Position numbers and translations under genes: made by a program | NCBI RefSeq assembly: GCF_024139115.2 | Contig: NC_085141.1 | Span: forward strand, 241,419,047 to 241,483,046 | DNA: 64,000 nt | Origin: Armigeres subalbatus | Taxonomy: Eukaryota; Arthropoda; Insecta; Diptera; Culicidae | Reading direction: 5' to 3' | In this document: one piece after another, positions 41,050 to 52,329 of the stretch | How positions within the stretch are numbered: position 1 is the stretch's first letter | Layout of the letters: each line of letters starts with the position of its first letter | The notes under the pieces: generated by a model | Seen by the model: the letters and a program-made list of their open reading frames with translations, nothing else | Database searches by the model: none | What the model was told of the DNA's origin: nothing

Positions 41050-41181
41050 AAGCGATTTCATCGCCGCGACGGCGACAGCTAGTCGCCGCGATTCTATCGT
41101 TGGGTCGCTGCAGGCAATGTTTGATTTACGCTTCCATACTAACGGCGACAGAATCGCTGTCGCCAAGCGATAAAATCGCTT
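41050..41181. mobile_element. 132-bp MITE
   Basis: The ends AAGCGATTTCATCGCCGC and GGCGACAGAATCGC...AAAATCGCTT are inverted repeats, with an inner match GGCGACAGCTAGTCGCCG. Non-coding. Confidence 0.75.
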
Positions 41182-41245
41182 TTGTGATATTGAAGAAATC
41201 GAATAGTTGATAATAAATGTCACATAATTGTCAATTGTCATAGTG

Positions 41246-41550
41246 AAATGTAAAGCACTCCTAGCCCGGATTCAGGAGAAGATCGATGCAACTCTTTGGC
41301 GGCGCAGTATACTTCTGAAGCAACTCAACGAGCTCCAAGAATCTCTTTGTTTGATTTTCATTGACATCGAAAAAGCATTCGATCGTCTCAACCACGAAAA
41401 TATGTGGGACGCACTGAGACGCAAATAAGTTCCTGAGAAAATCACCATCATCATTGAGGAACAGTACGAGGCCTTTTCGTGTAATGTGTTGCGCAACGGG
41501 TGTTTTTGCCGAGTTCATATGGATCGTAGCCGGTGTGAGGCAACGATGTA
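41246..41550 (+). pseudogene. RTE fragment, strongly decayed (third RTE copy)
   Basis: Encodes LLARIQEKIDATL, then FIDIEKAFDRLNHENMWDAL and YEAFSCNVLRNG, aligned to RT motif A of the RTE at 28440-28740. About 60 bp after IDATL are deleted. It has in-frame stops and is older than the other two copies. Confidence 0.8.
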
Positions 41551-41800
41551 GGGAGGAATAGTGTAAAACGCACCCACGGGACGAAATGGCCTTACTTATA
41601 AATACACTTATATCATTTGCAAAGAATTTCTTCAATATTCATTCTCGAGCTGCAATGGGAAAGTTGAACAAAATCCCCTCATTATCACTTACATTTAACG
41701 ATCTGCGATTCTTTCATCTCACCCGTAAGATTTTCGTCAGACAAAATCTCACAAAATCTTCCCGATTCCGTTTAACTTGATTGCGGACAAGGACGTGAAT
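41551..41800. other. No gene seen
   Basis: Flank of the RTE fragment; nothing recognised. Confidence 0.3.
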
Positions 41801-41801
41801 A

Positions 41802-41901
41802 AAGAGCTGGGCAGAATGATTACGTTTGCGTGCGTTTTGACAGTTTTCCCATGGTAAAACTGTCAAAACGCACGCAAACGTTTCCATTCTGCTCAGCTCT
41901 T
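41802..41901. repeat. 100-bp near-perfect hairpin
   Basis: Arms of about 45 bp: AAGAGCTGGGCAGAATG... and ...CATTCTGCTCAGCTCTT, with the inner part CGTTTGCGTGCGTTTTGACA fully paired to TGTCAAAACGCACGCAAACG. The loop is CCCATGGT. Pairing is broken mainly near ATTA/TTC and one G-C exchange. It may be a foldback MITE or a small-RNA hairpin. Confidence 0.85.
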
Positions 41902-42988
41902 AAGCATATAGACCGTTCCGATAATTATAAATACACTAAGAAACAATCAGCAATTGGAATGGCGTTTGATATTTTATGAAAATGTCGATTCCTCTAATAG
42001 ATTACATCCTACTCTTTCAAGTGATATATTAATTCCGATTTTTTTTTGGTTAAAATTTAAAAATATGATTTTTTTTGCACAAAATGGGTTATTTTTGGAA
42101 CGTGTTTTTTAGGTAAACTACATATAAAAGAGCGTATAACTGTTTGATCAATATAATTTTCAATACAGACGCATAAAAATGTCTGTTTTTTCGCATTATC
42201 GATTTCAACCTTATCTGAAAAATAATTTGAATGACCTGAAAACTCCGAAAAACCTTTAAAATTATTTAACTTGTTGCATAAATTAAAACGAATGTTCTAA
42301 ATTATTTTAAATGTTTTTTGGGGCTAGTAGCTATTAATTTGAAATTGTTCTGATCCCCGTTCGATTGCATTTATTTAATTTTTAAAATCCATAATGCTTG
42401 TTGAATGAGTGCTAAAAACAGATCGAATGGATTAGGTAGAAAAATGTATGAAACATTTTAATTTAAGTAAAAACATGTACAAAATTCTCAAAACACTGGG
42501 GAGGAAAAAATCATACAACATGACAAACATTCGAAACATTATCGAATACTCGATGTTATATAAAAAGTAAATAAAACATATGTAACCATAAAACAGTAGA
42601 TTACTTGAAGAAAAGTGGAATTATTTAATAAACTAAGTATATTTATAATTATCGGAACGGTCCATAGTGTTAGCTTTACAGCGTTGACCAGATTTTGCCA
42701 CTCTCCGATTTTGTCTATCCCCGATTTTGTAGAATTTATTGCGTCCTGATTTTATCATGTTTTTGATCCGATTTTGAAAACCAAAAAAAAGGTCTTATTT
42801 TCGTATATATGTAACAATAATTCTCATAAACCAACTTTCACCGCCTGTGGTTCATTATGAATGACTTCTGAGTACCTGTCAAGGATTCTGTAAGCCTTTT
42901 CGACAACGAATAACGAATACCTTTCACGCACCTTTCACGCACCTTTCCAAGGAATAATCTGATTCATATTTGTGAAATGAATTTAAAA
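41902..42988. other. No gene seen, very AT-rich
   Basis: Unbroken AT-rich sequence without repeats or long frames. A TAATTATCGGAACGGTCCATAG-like end near 42650 partly repeats ACCGTTCCGATAATTATAAA near 41912, in inverted orientation, so the ~740 bp between may be another inverted-repeat element. Confidence 0.4.
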
Positions 42989-43090
42989 ATTTATTAAACA
43001 AGTTTAGCACAATTCCATTGAATTCCACCACCTCGTGGAGTTGTGCTAAACTCGTCTTATGACAGTGAAAACATTCCACTAAAGAAGAGC
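42989..43090. repeat. Small inverted repeat related to the 5101 MITE
   Basis: GTTTAGCACAATTCCA pairs with TGGAGTTGTGCTAAAC, followed by TCGTCTTATGACAGTGAAA. The words resemble the ends of the MITE at 5101-5281. Confidence 0.6.
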
Positions 43091-43276
43091 TAAATAATTT
43101 TCTCGATTTTCTCAGTTTTTTCACCAACATCTTAACCATCTCTTCTAGTTTCTGGACATTACAAAATATTGTATCTAGAGGTGTTCAATTTTTCATTAGA
43201 GCTGTGGGAGTATAGCAACGGATTGAGGGCTGCCTTGTGTTCGGTGGCTCATCCGCATGTATTGTGCTTTATTATA

Positions 43277-43446
43277 AGCGCGATATTTATTAGTTTGCAG
43301 TAGCCATCAAGCAAGTAAGTAAAGTGCGTATTTTAGTCGTCGCGAAAATGGTAAATTATCTGTTTGGTTCATGCCCACTAGTGTTTTGCTCCAGTCGAAA
43401 CAAGCGCGATCTTCAATAGTTTGCAGTAGCCATCGAGCAAGTGAGT
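43277..43446 (+). repeat. Direct duplication ending in a splice-donor-like motif
   Basis: AGCGCGATATTTATTAGTTT...GCAAGTAAGT (43277-43320) recurs as AGCGCGATCTTCAATAGTTT...GCAAGTGAGT (43404-43446). The block between each, GCAGTAGCCATC, is identical. Each copy ends in a consensus-like donor. Confidence 0.65.
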
Positions 43447-43569
43447 ATTGAGTGCTGCGCTTCCATTCGGTCGTCCGAACCGCGATTCTCCTCAATTTTC
43501 ATATGCCACTGGGCGTTTTACGCGTCGCGAGACAGCGTATCAGTGTTATCCCAAAGATCGTATTGCTTA

Positions 43570-43890
43570 CCGAAATGAATTCAGATAAATTATCCTTTGT
43601 AACTAAAACGATATCCTATCCCAAGACAATCGTGGAGATGCAGAGGTATGCTCGGTCTCTAGTAGCAACGAGATTCGGACTAACATCCTTCCCTTCCTAT
43701 ATGACCGTAAGGACGTGACCGGTGCCGTTATTGACTTTAAATATTTGAGCTCCCGAAACGTGTACATTGAGAATGGGTAGCTAATCCCAAGCCTGTACAT
43801 TTTCTCTGTACAATTTCGCAAGTTCAGTCAATCACGGAGTAGTAACTACGAATTGTGCGGTCATAATGCTCATGCTCATGCTCATTAATT
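43570..43890 (+). repeat. Probable interspersed repeat ending in (ATGCTC)n
   Basis: Contains CGATATCCTATCCCAAGACA, then GGACGTGACCGGTGCCG, and terminates in TCATAATGCTCATGCTCATG. A terminal hexamer run is typical of non-LTR 3' ends. Class unknown; no protein recognised. Confidence 0.4.
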
Positions 43891-44280
43891 ATTTTATTAA
43901 TTCACCAGGGGGAGATTAAATCTGGATATTACTGTATTACCCATTACTTCCTCATCTGGAAGTTCAGATGGCTAGCACGTCAGTCAAAAAACGCTAAGCT
44001 TGGTGGAGGGCCTAGGCTCAATTCTCGTCTTCGACCAATTTTCTTGTAATCAAGTTAAGGTTGGTGAAGTACATATAAAGAGAATCATTCCTCGATGGAA
44101 GAGTGAAAATAGATTCTGTGTAAACAAAAACACATACCTAGTTCTTTTTTCTCGTGACCGGAGACCCACTGCAATGACATGCGAAATTAAATCAATGCAA
44201 TCTGTGCATGGGCATTAGATTATGACGATTGTAATAAAATCATGTATTCTCTGGTTACGTAAAGTGCGAAATGACAAGTG
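43891..44280. other. No gene; weak tRNA-like promoter words
   Basis: TGGCTAGCACGTCAGT near 43968 and GGCTCAATTCTCG near 44019 loosely resemble an A and B box. Too weak to call a SINE. Confidence 0.25.
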
Positions 44281-44955
44281 AGGAAGTGAGAAGTAAAAAG
44301 AACGAAGCAAGAATTAGGTAATAATGAGGAAGAAGAAACATATAAGATGAAAAGGGAAGTGAAAAAATGGGAGAAGCAAGAAGTAACAAAGAAAGGAGAA
44401 GAAAGTAGAACATATGAAGAAGCAAGAAGGAAAAAAGAATAAAGAAGAAGGAAGAAAGGAGAAGGAGAAGAAAGTAGAAAAAAAGTACGAAGAAGTAAAA
44501 AAGAAGAAAGAAAGAAGAAGAAAAATGAAAGGAAGCTGGAAGAAGGATCAGAAAGCAGGGAAAGGAAGAAGGAATTAATAGAAGATGAAAAAGGAAGAAA
44601 AAGAGAGTAAAAAGTATCACAGATGTAGGAAGGGAGAAAGAAGAAGCACACATAAAAACGCAAGAAAGAAGAAGGCAGAAAGAAAAAGGGGGAAATGAAA
44701 AACAACAAAAAAAGTGTGAAGAAGGAAAAAACTAAAGAGGAAGGAAACAAATGAGAATGATGGAAAAAGGAACCATAAGAAGGAAGAAGGAAGAAGGGAT
44801 AAGGAATAAGGAACAAGGGAGCAGGAAGAAGGAAGATGGAAGAAGGGAGAAGGAATAAGAGTGAAAGGAAAGAAAGAAACAAGAAGGAAGAAAAAGAATG
44901 AAGAAGGAAGAAGCAAGAAGGAAAAAGGGAGGCAGAAAACGGAGGAAGGAAGAAA
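44281..44955 (+). repeat. Polypurine tract
   Basis: GAAGAAGGAAGAAAGG words, almost all purine on the plus strand. Reading frames on either strand are compositional. Confidence 0.93.
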
Positions 44956-44959
44956 AGGG

Positions 44960-45290
44960 GGTAGAGCTTGAGCTTGAGCTTGATTGACTGCTCGTAGTTG
45001 CTACTCCATTATGACCAGATCAGCTGTTCTTGCACAGGGAAACCAACATAATTATTGCTTGGGACTAGCATACATCTTCAATGTACAAGTACTGGTGATC
45101 TCATTTGTTAGGTCATACTGGCGCCTGCCACGTCAGAATGCAAGTCAATGTAGGGAAGGGGAGGAAATGATGATGCAATCATTCGCCCACTGCAAGCCGA
45201 ATATACCTCTGCACTTGCCACGAGTTCATGCGGAATTTGTTGGAATTTTTGGGTTAGGTTCGAGAGGCATAGGTCCGTCTTGGTTAACGA
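44960..45290 (+). repeat. Probable interspersed repeat starting (GAGCTT)n
   Basis: Begins GAGCTTGAGCTTGAGCTTGA and continues with TTGACTGCTCGTAGTTGC and GTCATACTGGCGCCTGCCAC. It sits between two polypurine tracts and abuts the SINE at 45291. Familiar from Aedes sequence, but no class can be assigned. Confidence 0.4.
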
Positions 45291-45598
45291 GCTGCCAATG
45301 TGATAGATAGGAGAAAGCAACTGATGGAATTTCTAATTGGATGTAGGAAACGAGCTCTATAGTTCATTTCCAATTCTAGCAGATTACTGTTAGAATACTC
45401 AAATTGAAGGTATAGGAATAATAATGGAAACGGTATGGAAGTCCATTTCCAGTTCTGGCGATTGCTAGAACATGAGAAATATAGGGAAAGATACAAAGTA
45501 TGAAAATGGAACGGACCTGGGGTTGAACCAACAACCTCCTGCGTATGAGGCAGAAGCAGTATCCATATGACTACAAAGCCCGCTTTGGAAGGATGAAA
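45291..45598 (-). mobile_element. tRNA-derived SINE, second family
   Basis: On the minus strand the head reads GGCTTTGTAGTCATATGGAT (A-box region), then CGCAGGAGG and GGTTCAACCCC (B box), as in a tRNA gene. A body follows with AATCGCCAGAACTGG and CTGCTAGAATTGG. There is no CCA or anticodon-stem symmetry to make it a true tRNA gene. Confidence 0.65.
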
Positions 45599-47600
45599 AA
45601 GGGAGTAGAAGGGAAAAAATAGCAGAAGGAAAAAAAAAGGCGAAAGAAGAAAGAAAAAGGAAGATGAAGAATGCAAAAGGAATACGGTAGAATAAAGATG
45701 TGAAAACGGAAAAGAAAGGAGAAAGGAGGAAAAATTAAAAAGGAAGAAAAAAGAAGGTAGCAGGAAGACAAAAGAAGGAGATGGAATGAGGAATAGGAAA
45801 GGAAAGGAATGAAGGATGCAAGAAGTAAGAAGAAGGGAGAAGGAAAAAAAGCAGAAGGAATAAGAGAGAAGGAAAAAGAAAGAAGGAAGAAGGAAAAAAA
45901 AGAATAAGGAAGAACAAAGAAGGAAGAGGAAGAAGGAAGAGGGAAGACGTAAGAAGGAAGAACAAAGAAATAGGAAGGAAGGAAGGAAGGAAGAAGGGAG
46001 AAAAAATAAGGAAAAAATGAGAACAAACATAGAAAAAGAAAATGACAAGAAAAAGGAGGAAGAAAGAAGATGGAAGAAGAAAGAAGGAAGAAAAGAGAAC
46101 GGAGACGGAAGAAGGAAGAGCAAAAAGGAAGAGAAAATAATGAAGAGGAAGGGGCACGTAGGAAAGAGAAAAAGGAAGGCGTAAGAAGGAGAAAGGAAGA
46201 AAAAATAAGGTAGAAGCATAAAAGAAGGCAGGAAGAAAAAAAGAGAAAAATGAAGGAAGAAAAAAAATAAAGAAAAAGGAAGATGAAGAAGAGACAAGGA
46301 AGAACGAAGAATGCAGGAGGAAAACGGTAGAATGAAGGAAAAGGAAAAGAGAAAGGAGAAAAATTAAAAAGAAAGAAAAAAGAAGGCATCAGGAAGACAA
46401 AAGGAAGAGGATAGAAGGAGGAATAGGAAAGGGAAAAAAGAAGGATGAAGGAAGTAAGAATAAGGTAGAAGGAAAAAACAGAAGGAATAAGAGAGAAGAA
46501 AGAAAAAAGAGGGAAGAAGAAAGAAGAAAGCAGGAAAAAATGATGGCGCATATAGAAAGAGAAAATGGAAGAAAAAAGGAAGGAAGGAGGAAGAAAGAAA
46601 AAAAAGAATAAGGAAGAACAAAGAAGGAAGATGGAAGACGTAAGAAGGAAGATCAAAGAAATACGAAGGAAGAAGGGAGAAAAAATAAGGAAAAAATGAG
46701 ATCGAACATAGAAAAAGAAAATTTAAAGAAAAAGGAGGAAGAAAGAAGATGTTAGAAAAAGAAAGAAGGAAGAAAAGAGAACGGAGAAGGAAGAAGGAAG
46801 AGCAAGAAGGAAGAAAAAAGAAAGAAGAAGGAAGGAGCAAGAAGGAAGGAGAAAAAGGAAGGCGGAAGAAGGAGAAAGGAAGAAAAAAGAACGTAGAAGC
46901 ATAAAAGAAGGCAGGGAGAAAAAAAGAGAAAAATGGAGAAAGAAAAAAAATAAAGAAAAAGGAAGATGAAGAAGAGACAAGGAAGAACGAAGAATGCAGG
47001 AGGAAAACGTAGAATCAAAAAGAAAAAAGGAAAGAGAAAGGAGAAAAAAGAAAAAAAAAAGAAAAAAGAAGGCATTAGGAAGACAAAAAGAAGAGGATAT
47101 AAGGAGGAATAGGAAAAGAAAAAACGAAAGATGAAGGAAGAAATAGCAGAAGGAATAAGAGAGAAGGAAGAAAAAAGAAGGGAGAAGAAAGAAGAAAGCA
47201 GGAAAAATAAGGCCACACATAAAAGAGAAAATGGAAGAAAAAAGGAGGAAGAAGGGAGATGTAACAAAAAAGAAGATAGAATGTAGGAGGAAGAAAAGTG
47301 AAAAAAAGTTGAAGAAAGTATGAAGATGGGTGAAGAAAAAACGAAGAAAGAAGAAAGAAAAAAAGGAGGAGGAATGCAGAAGGAAGAAATAAGAAGGTAA
47401 CTAGAATAAAAGAAGGAAGAAGGGAGGAGGGAAAAAAGAAGAAAGCAAAAAGGAGGAAGAAAGAAGGGAAATGGAAAATGAAGAAGTAAAGAAGAAGGGG
47501 AAGAAACAGGAAGCAATAAACAAAAAATGAAGAAGAAAAATCGAAGGAAAAGATGAATGCATAAACAGATAGAAGAAGAAAGAAGGAAATTCAAAGTATT
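45590..47600 (+). repeat. Polypurine tract with a higher-order repeat
   Basis: 2 kb of GGAAGAAAAAAGAAGG words. A block that includes GAAAAAGGAAGATGAAGAAG and GAATGCAGGAGGAAAACG occurs at ~46268 and ~46951 (683 bp apart), and a shorter version at ~45655. Longer units have therefore been duplicated within the tract. Confidence 0.9.
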
Positions 47601-48644
47601 ATCAAAAACCTGGAAAATTCACGAACCGTCAAATGTGAGAATACCAAACTACTTACAATATTTAAAACTATCTTTGGAGTCACAGATTTCTTCTTAGAAT
47701 GCTCGAAGGTTAATTGAATTCTCCACTTGAATTTCTATTTTTATTACAAAGCAGTCTGCTATCAAATCTTGCACACCACGATGAGTGTCGAATAAATACT
47801 CAAACAAAATGTAAGTTTCCGGTTGTTATGTTTTTTTGTGTCGTGGAAATTCCTTGATAACGCAGTAGCTAGCCGAGGTTGGGATTGCCGGAGAGTAACT
47901 TGTGTTCTATTTTGGTAAGTCACTGCTGGTCGCCGAATAATTTGAAAGTTTTTCTAACTTAAATTGAAATAGTGCACTAATATTCGAATGTTTTAAAGTT
48001 TATTCAGAGTATGAAATATTTATTGTAAAGTTTCCCGAAACTATGATATAAAAGAAATTAAAAAAAATCTCTCTCTGTTTAAAATCCTGGCTACGCCCAT
48101 GCTCAGTCGTATGCAGTATTATAAAATGTTTGTTTTGATTAATTTAACTAACATTTTTGTGGAATGGAAGTTCTTCCAATATGATGTTGTTTGAATGTAA
48201 TTTTAACTACCACGCCTGTTTCACATCAATGTTCTTTTCCTGTCACCTGTCTTCACCTGTCATAAGACGTCTTATGACATGTGAGCAATGTTCTGTTAGA
48301 CAAAGTCATACAGTTCTAATAATCATATTAATAACACTTATACTACTTCGACTGAACAAATTAAGCTTTCGTCGAATCCGATTCATTAAAAATTGGACAA
48401 CCCAATAAATGAGAAAAGACACTGTTTCATGAAATTGATAATTACACTTTATATATGGATCTGCTCGCTGCAAATAACACTCAGATAGATACAAGAACTT
48501 GCTGCCAGTCAAATAAAAAAAAAATGGAAATGGCTCCGAAAGTATAGCGTAAATCCTTGAAGTAAATTAGTTTGATTCGGCGAAACTATGAGTAAGTCAG
48601 GCTTAGCGTGTAGATACATTGTTTACATTAAAGCTCTTTATAAA
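47601..48644. other. No gene seen
   Basis: Unique-looking AT-rich sequence. CTTGTGTTCTATTTTGGTAAGTC near 47900 contains a donor-like GGTAAGT but no exon. CACCTGTCTTCACCTGTC near 48245 is a short direct repeat. Confidence 0.3.
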
Positions 48645-48804
48645 TTGATTGGGGTCTTCAGTAGCCTTGCGAGCAAAGGCGTAGAATTCCCAATCCGGAG
48701 ATGGCGAGTTCGATTGTCGGTCCGGTCTAGGTTGTTTTCGGGTGGGAAACGTTCTCGATACCCTGGGCATAGTGTATCCTTGTACTTGCCACACAAGATA
48801 CACA

Positions 48805-49924
48805 GGGGAAGAGGTTCGGTTGTGGGCACCATTTTGTCTTTGATCTTTAACTTTAGAAAGCTAGACTAATAAACTTACTACTAGCGAAAAAAATAGTTTG
48901 ATTTCATCTGTTTGAATAAACATATTGACAATTTTGCAAATTTGATATTTTTGGACATTTCAATTTTGTGGTTCGGTTGTGGGCACCATTGAAAGCTCAG
49001 CTAAAAATAAAGAAGCATGAATAGAAACCAATCAGATTTCAAGAAAAGGAATAATTCATTTATTCTAATAGCCTGGAGTTACTAAAAAAATCAGATCAAT
49101 CCACCTAGCAGTGATGATGCCTCCATCGGAAAAGTCTAAAATAGCACTTTAGGTAAATGAGTTTCAATTTTTCATTGATTTACGTTTTATTGATATACTT
49201 CACAGTCAAAAAAATCTAGATTAATTACCCTAGTGGTAATAGCGCCTTTCTCGTTCATTACAAAAATTAATATTTTTGCCATAAATTTTGATCCCATAGT
49301 CTGATTTGATCAATTTTCAATAGGAAGTAATGGGATAGGATTCCCCGTCGAATGCAACTTGTTGCAAGCTAATCAGTCAACGATTTGTTCCAAAAAGTGT
49401 GGATATAATAATTACACATACCCAAAGAACAAAAATATGAATTAAACTCATTATTTCAATCAATTATGTCTAAATAATTATAACAACTGAATAGAAACAT
49501 CATTTGAAATAAGTTAGGGGACAACTAAAACGATATTGAATGATTTGAATGTGAATGAAGGTGCCTACAACCGAATTTTGCAGCCTTTTTGGAAAATGAA
49601 GAAAAAAAATTCGCGCTAAAATTTTAATGGCAATCGTTATTAAGCCTTAAAATAGATTAGATTTACTGTATAAATATGCATTGGAGCCTTTGGACACTTT
49701 GAAAAAGGCCAAAAAAAAACTTTCGTGTTGTTTTTTCCGTCAAAAAAATTGATTTGTTCCTAGTTAAAGGTAGAGATCCCCATCCGGTTTGATATTGAGC
49801 ACAAAACATCATGGTACAATAGCAAACTAATAATGGTTGTCATAATGACAGTATCTGTTTTCTGTCAAAAGATACGTAGCGGTGCCCATAACCGAACGGT
49901 GCCCACAACCGAATCTCCTCCCCT
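48805..49924. mobile_element. Inverted-repeat element with GGTGCCCACAACCGAA ends, 1.12 kb
   Basis: The left end is GGGGAAGAGGTTCGGTTGTG + GGCACC and the right end is its reverse complement with a few changes (GGTGCCCACAACCGAATCTC at 49899-). The phrase occurs twice at each end (again at ~48971, and at 49881 as GGTGCCCATAACCGAAC). The core is AT-rich, contains an antisense fragment of the satellite element (49245-49405) and has no ORF. Confidence 0.78.
49245..49405 (-). repeat. Diverged satellite monomer, antisense
   Basis: On the minus strand it reads TTGCAACAAGTTGCATTCGA, then GGGGAATCCTATCCCATTAC, TTCCTATTGAAAATTGATC and CAGACTATGGGATC. GCCTTTCTCG lies beside it in the opposite sense, next to TAATTACCCTAGTGGTAAT. 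Confidence 0.75.
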
Positions 49925-50199
49925 ACTCATGCAATTGCGGGCATAAAAAAGCTTTCAATTTCAATTAATATCTGAGGAAATGCTATTAGAATACTAATTT
50001 GCAAAGCAGGCCAAATTCCAGTTGGAATGTAGAGCCACTGAAAAAGAAGAAGATAAATTGATTCCATTCGAAAGTGAAATGATAGAACTTTCAGATAAGC
50101 GTTTGAACCCTATTTAACTGATTGCAACTATCAAAGCTTTGTGAATTGACTTAAACTTCACACGCTTTTTCAGTGTTGGCAAAAGCAAAACAAAAAAAT

Positions 50200-50510
50200 C
50201 GGGGCAGGCTGACTTCACTTTTGAAAACATTGACTGATTTTTCAGGAAGGGATCAAACCCACCATCGCCTTATTCCAAGCAAACGCCCATTTCTGAAGAA
50301 GGAATCGCATCCACCGATGCCTTATTCCAGCAAAATGCCTGTTTTAAAGAATGGATCAAACGTCACCCCATTGCCTTATTCCGGGAAAGCGCCTACATTA
50401 AGAGAAGAAATCACATCCATCATTGACTTATTCCGGGCCAACGCCTATACTTATGGAAGGGACTAATTCCAACGTCGCCTTATTCCAAACGAACGCCTAT
50501 TTCTAAATAT
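50200..50510 (-). repeat. Diverged minisatellite, ~55-bp units
   Basis: GCCTTATTCCAAGCAAACGC, GCCTTATTCCAGCAAAATGC, GCCTTATTCCGGGAAAGCGC and CTTATTCCGGGCCAACGC recur at 55-60 bp. Read on the minus strand (GCG-TT-GCCCGGAATAAGG) it is related to the 53-bp unit at 6900-7515. Confidence 0.75.
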
Positions 50511-51170
50511 AGAGAATATGTGTCCCAGTTATGGTGGAAATCGATTATAAGCGGTTTAGAAATTATACTGAATTGTTCGTTTGTAAACAATATCCAGCCT
50601 TAATAATCTCGCGAATATCATACGACCCTCCCAACCACTGTATAATCGTTTCCGTTGGATAGAGAAATCGTGTTCCAAATTTGATTTAAATCGACCCATG
50701 TGTTATACAAACCTAATCAATTCATAAATATGTCCTCCCTTCCTTTCCTCTATGACAATCCCACACAGATTATATCGTATTCCAGAGAATATGTTCCAAA
50801 TTAGGTGGACATCAGTAAAGAGGTTCAGGAGTTACACTGAATTGATCAGGAACTAAAAAATACCCCTCCCTCATACCCTCTTTCTTTTCCAAAGAGCTAG
50901 CCAGCACCATTGAAATCGTTTCCTTAGGACAGAGAATATTTGTTCCAAATTTGGTTGAAATCGATAAACGGATTCAGGAGTTACACTGAGTTATGCGAAA
51001 ATTAAACAATACACCTCCTCCCACACTTCTCCCCATTTTCCCAAAGATCATTCTACCCCTCATCCCACCCCCTAAAGACGTTTATTCAAGATAGGGTATG
51101 TGTGTTCCAAATTTGGTTTAAATCGGCCAATGGTTCATAAAATCACAAAAATGAGAAACAAAATCATTAG
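50511..51170 (+). repeat. Diverged tandem repeat with GTTCCAAATTTGG words
   Basis: GTTCCAAATTTGGTTGAAATCG-type blocks occur near 50518, 50671, 50788, 50948 and 51103, often followed by TTCAGGAGTTACACTGA. Spacing is irregular (117-160 bp). No coding. Confidence 0.7.
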
Positions 51171-51229
51171 CGCCTCAATTCTTTGTTTTTGATTGTTATT
51201 GATTTGAGTAAATATTATTCCATTAACCT

Positions 51230-51650
51230 TATTTCTGGCTCCGTAAAGTGTTATACACGCCTGAGCCTACCAAATAAACGAAATTGAAAAAAAAACTTAT
51301 TTCAACAAGTTACAGAACATAAAATCCTGGAAAAATCTTGAAAAGTTCCCTGCAATTAAATAAAATGAAAAATTGCCCGGTCGATTCACACCGCCACCTC
51401 TGGTGGCTATAATGACACTCGGCGTGACGCCAAAAACGCTACCGACGAGCAAAATCACGACAAACGTCGCCACCGACGATTATTACTGAACCGACACACA
51501 CCTCTAGTTATACTGACTTCGAACTGATCGTCTTTTGGATAAATCTATTTACCTCTACGTTATCATGTCCAAAGCTGAGCATCGAATAATCATCCTTCGG
51601 AAATATCAAACCAATAAATGAATAAATAAAAAAAAACAAAAAATTCTATA
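51230..51650 (+). repeat. Possible LINE 3' ends
   Basis: Two stretches end in A-rich tails: AATAAACGAAATTGAAAAAA at ~51268 and AATGAATAAATAAAAAAAAA at ~51615. They look like non-LTR or processed 3' ends, but no upstream protein is recognised. Confidence 0.35.
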
Positions 51651-52329
51651 ATATTTGTGGATTTCCTCTACTTGAGTCAAGAAATAATGTGCATGATAGA
51701 TCGTATTAAAAGACATTATTGATATCTCAGACAAATTGCTAACAACAAATTCTCATTAATTCTTTTTTTTTGTTCTACTTATTTCGTTGATATTTTTTAG
51801 CCAATGAGGTAATATAATTGAATTAAGCCAATCATGCAGATATTAAAAATATTGATCACTCATAGGAAACATCTTACTGTCCGGATCTAGACAGCTGTTG
51901 GCGTACCGGAATATGCATGTTATCAGATCATGGACGCAGACTCAAATGTGAGTTATAATGTGAAGATGATGAACCATATAATCAGCACGACTTTGATCGA
52001 TTTGAATATTCTTGATTCAAATCTTCCAAAGTAAGGTGAAGTGAAACCATTTCGATTTTTTTCAATCATTTTTTGGCATGTGGCAATGAGCTTTTAAATG
52101 GCCTTATTTATACAACATATTGATTGAGCGTTTATCAGTGTTTTTTTTTCTTCTAGAAATGGAAGGTCTCCGGCGTTGGGGAGCTCCTATCAACTTGATG
52201 TTAATGTTTCTATCACACGTATCGTTTACATTAGTCGTATTAATTTCTTCCGCTCATGACACGCACTGCTAGTTTTTCTCCATCATTCTGGCCTAAGGAC
52301 CGAAATCACTTTTCACTTCCAACCCATGA
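51651..52329. other. No gene seen
   Basis: AT-rich, unique-looking. No repeat or frame recognised. Confidence 0.3.

Larger units (their letters stand above)
48645..50050 (+). mobile_element. tRNA-derived SINE (third family), split by a 1.12-kb insertion
   Basis: The head (48645-48804) has GGTCTTCAGTAGCCTTGCGA (A-box region) and GGCGAGTTCGATTGTCGG (B box), then TTGCCACACAAGATACAC. The 3' half (49925-50050) has AATATCTGAGGAAATGC, AAATTCCAGTTGGAATG and the AAGAAGAAG tail. The two halves are colinear with the tails at 53547-53660 and 59395-59512. The intervening 48805-49924 is a separate element. Confidence 0.75.

Noticed and set aside
43448..43718. 88-codon plus frame as a gene
   Set aside because: It overlaps a probable interspersed repeat ending in (ATGCTC)n and shows no domain.
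44220..47600. Long minus-strand frames over the polypurine tracts
   Set aside because: Same compositional artefact: Ser/Phe/Leu-rich and present in several frames at once.
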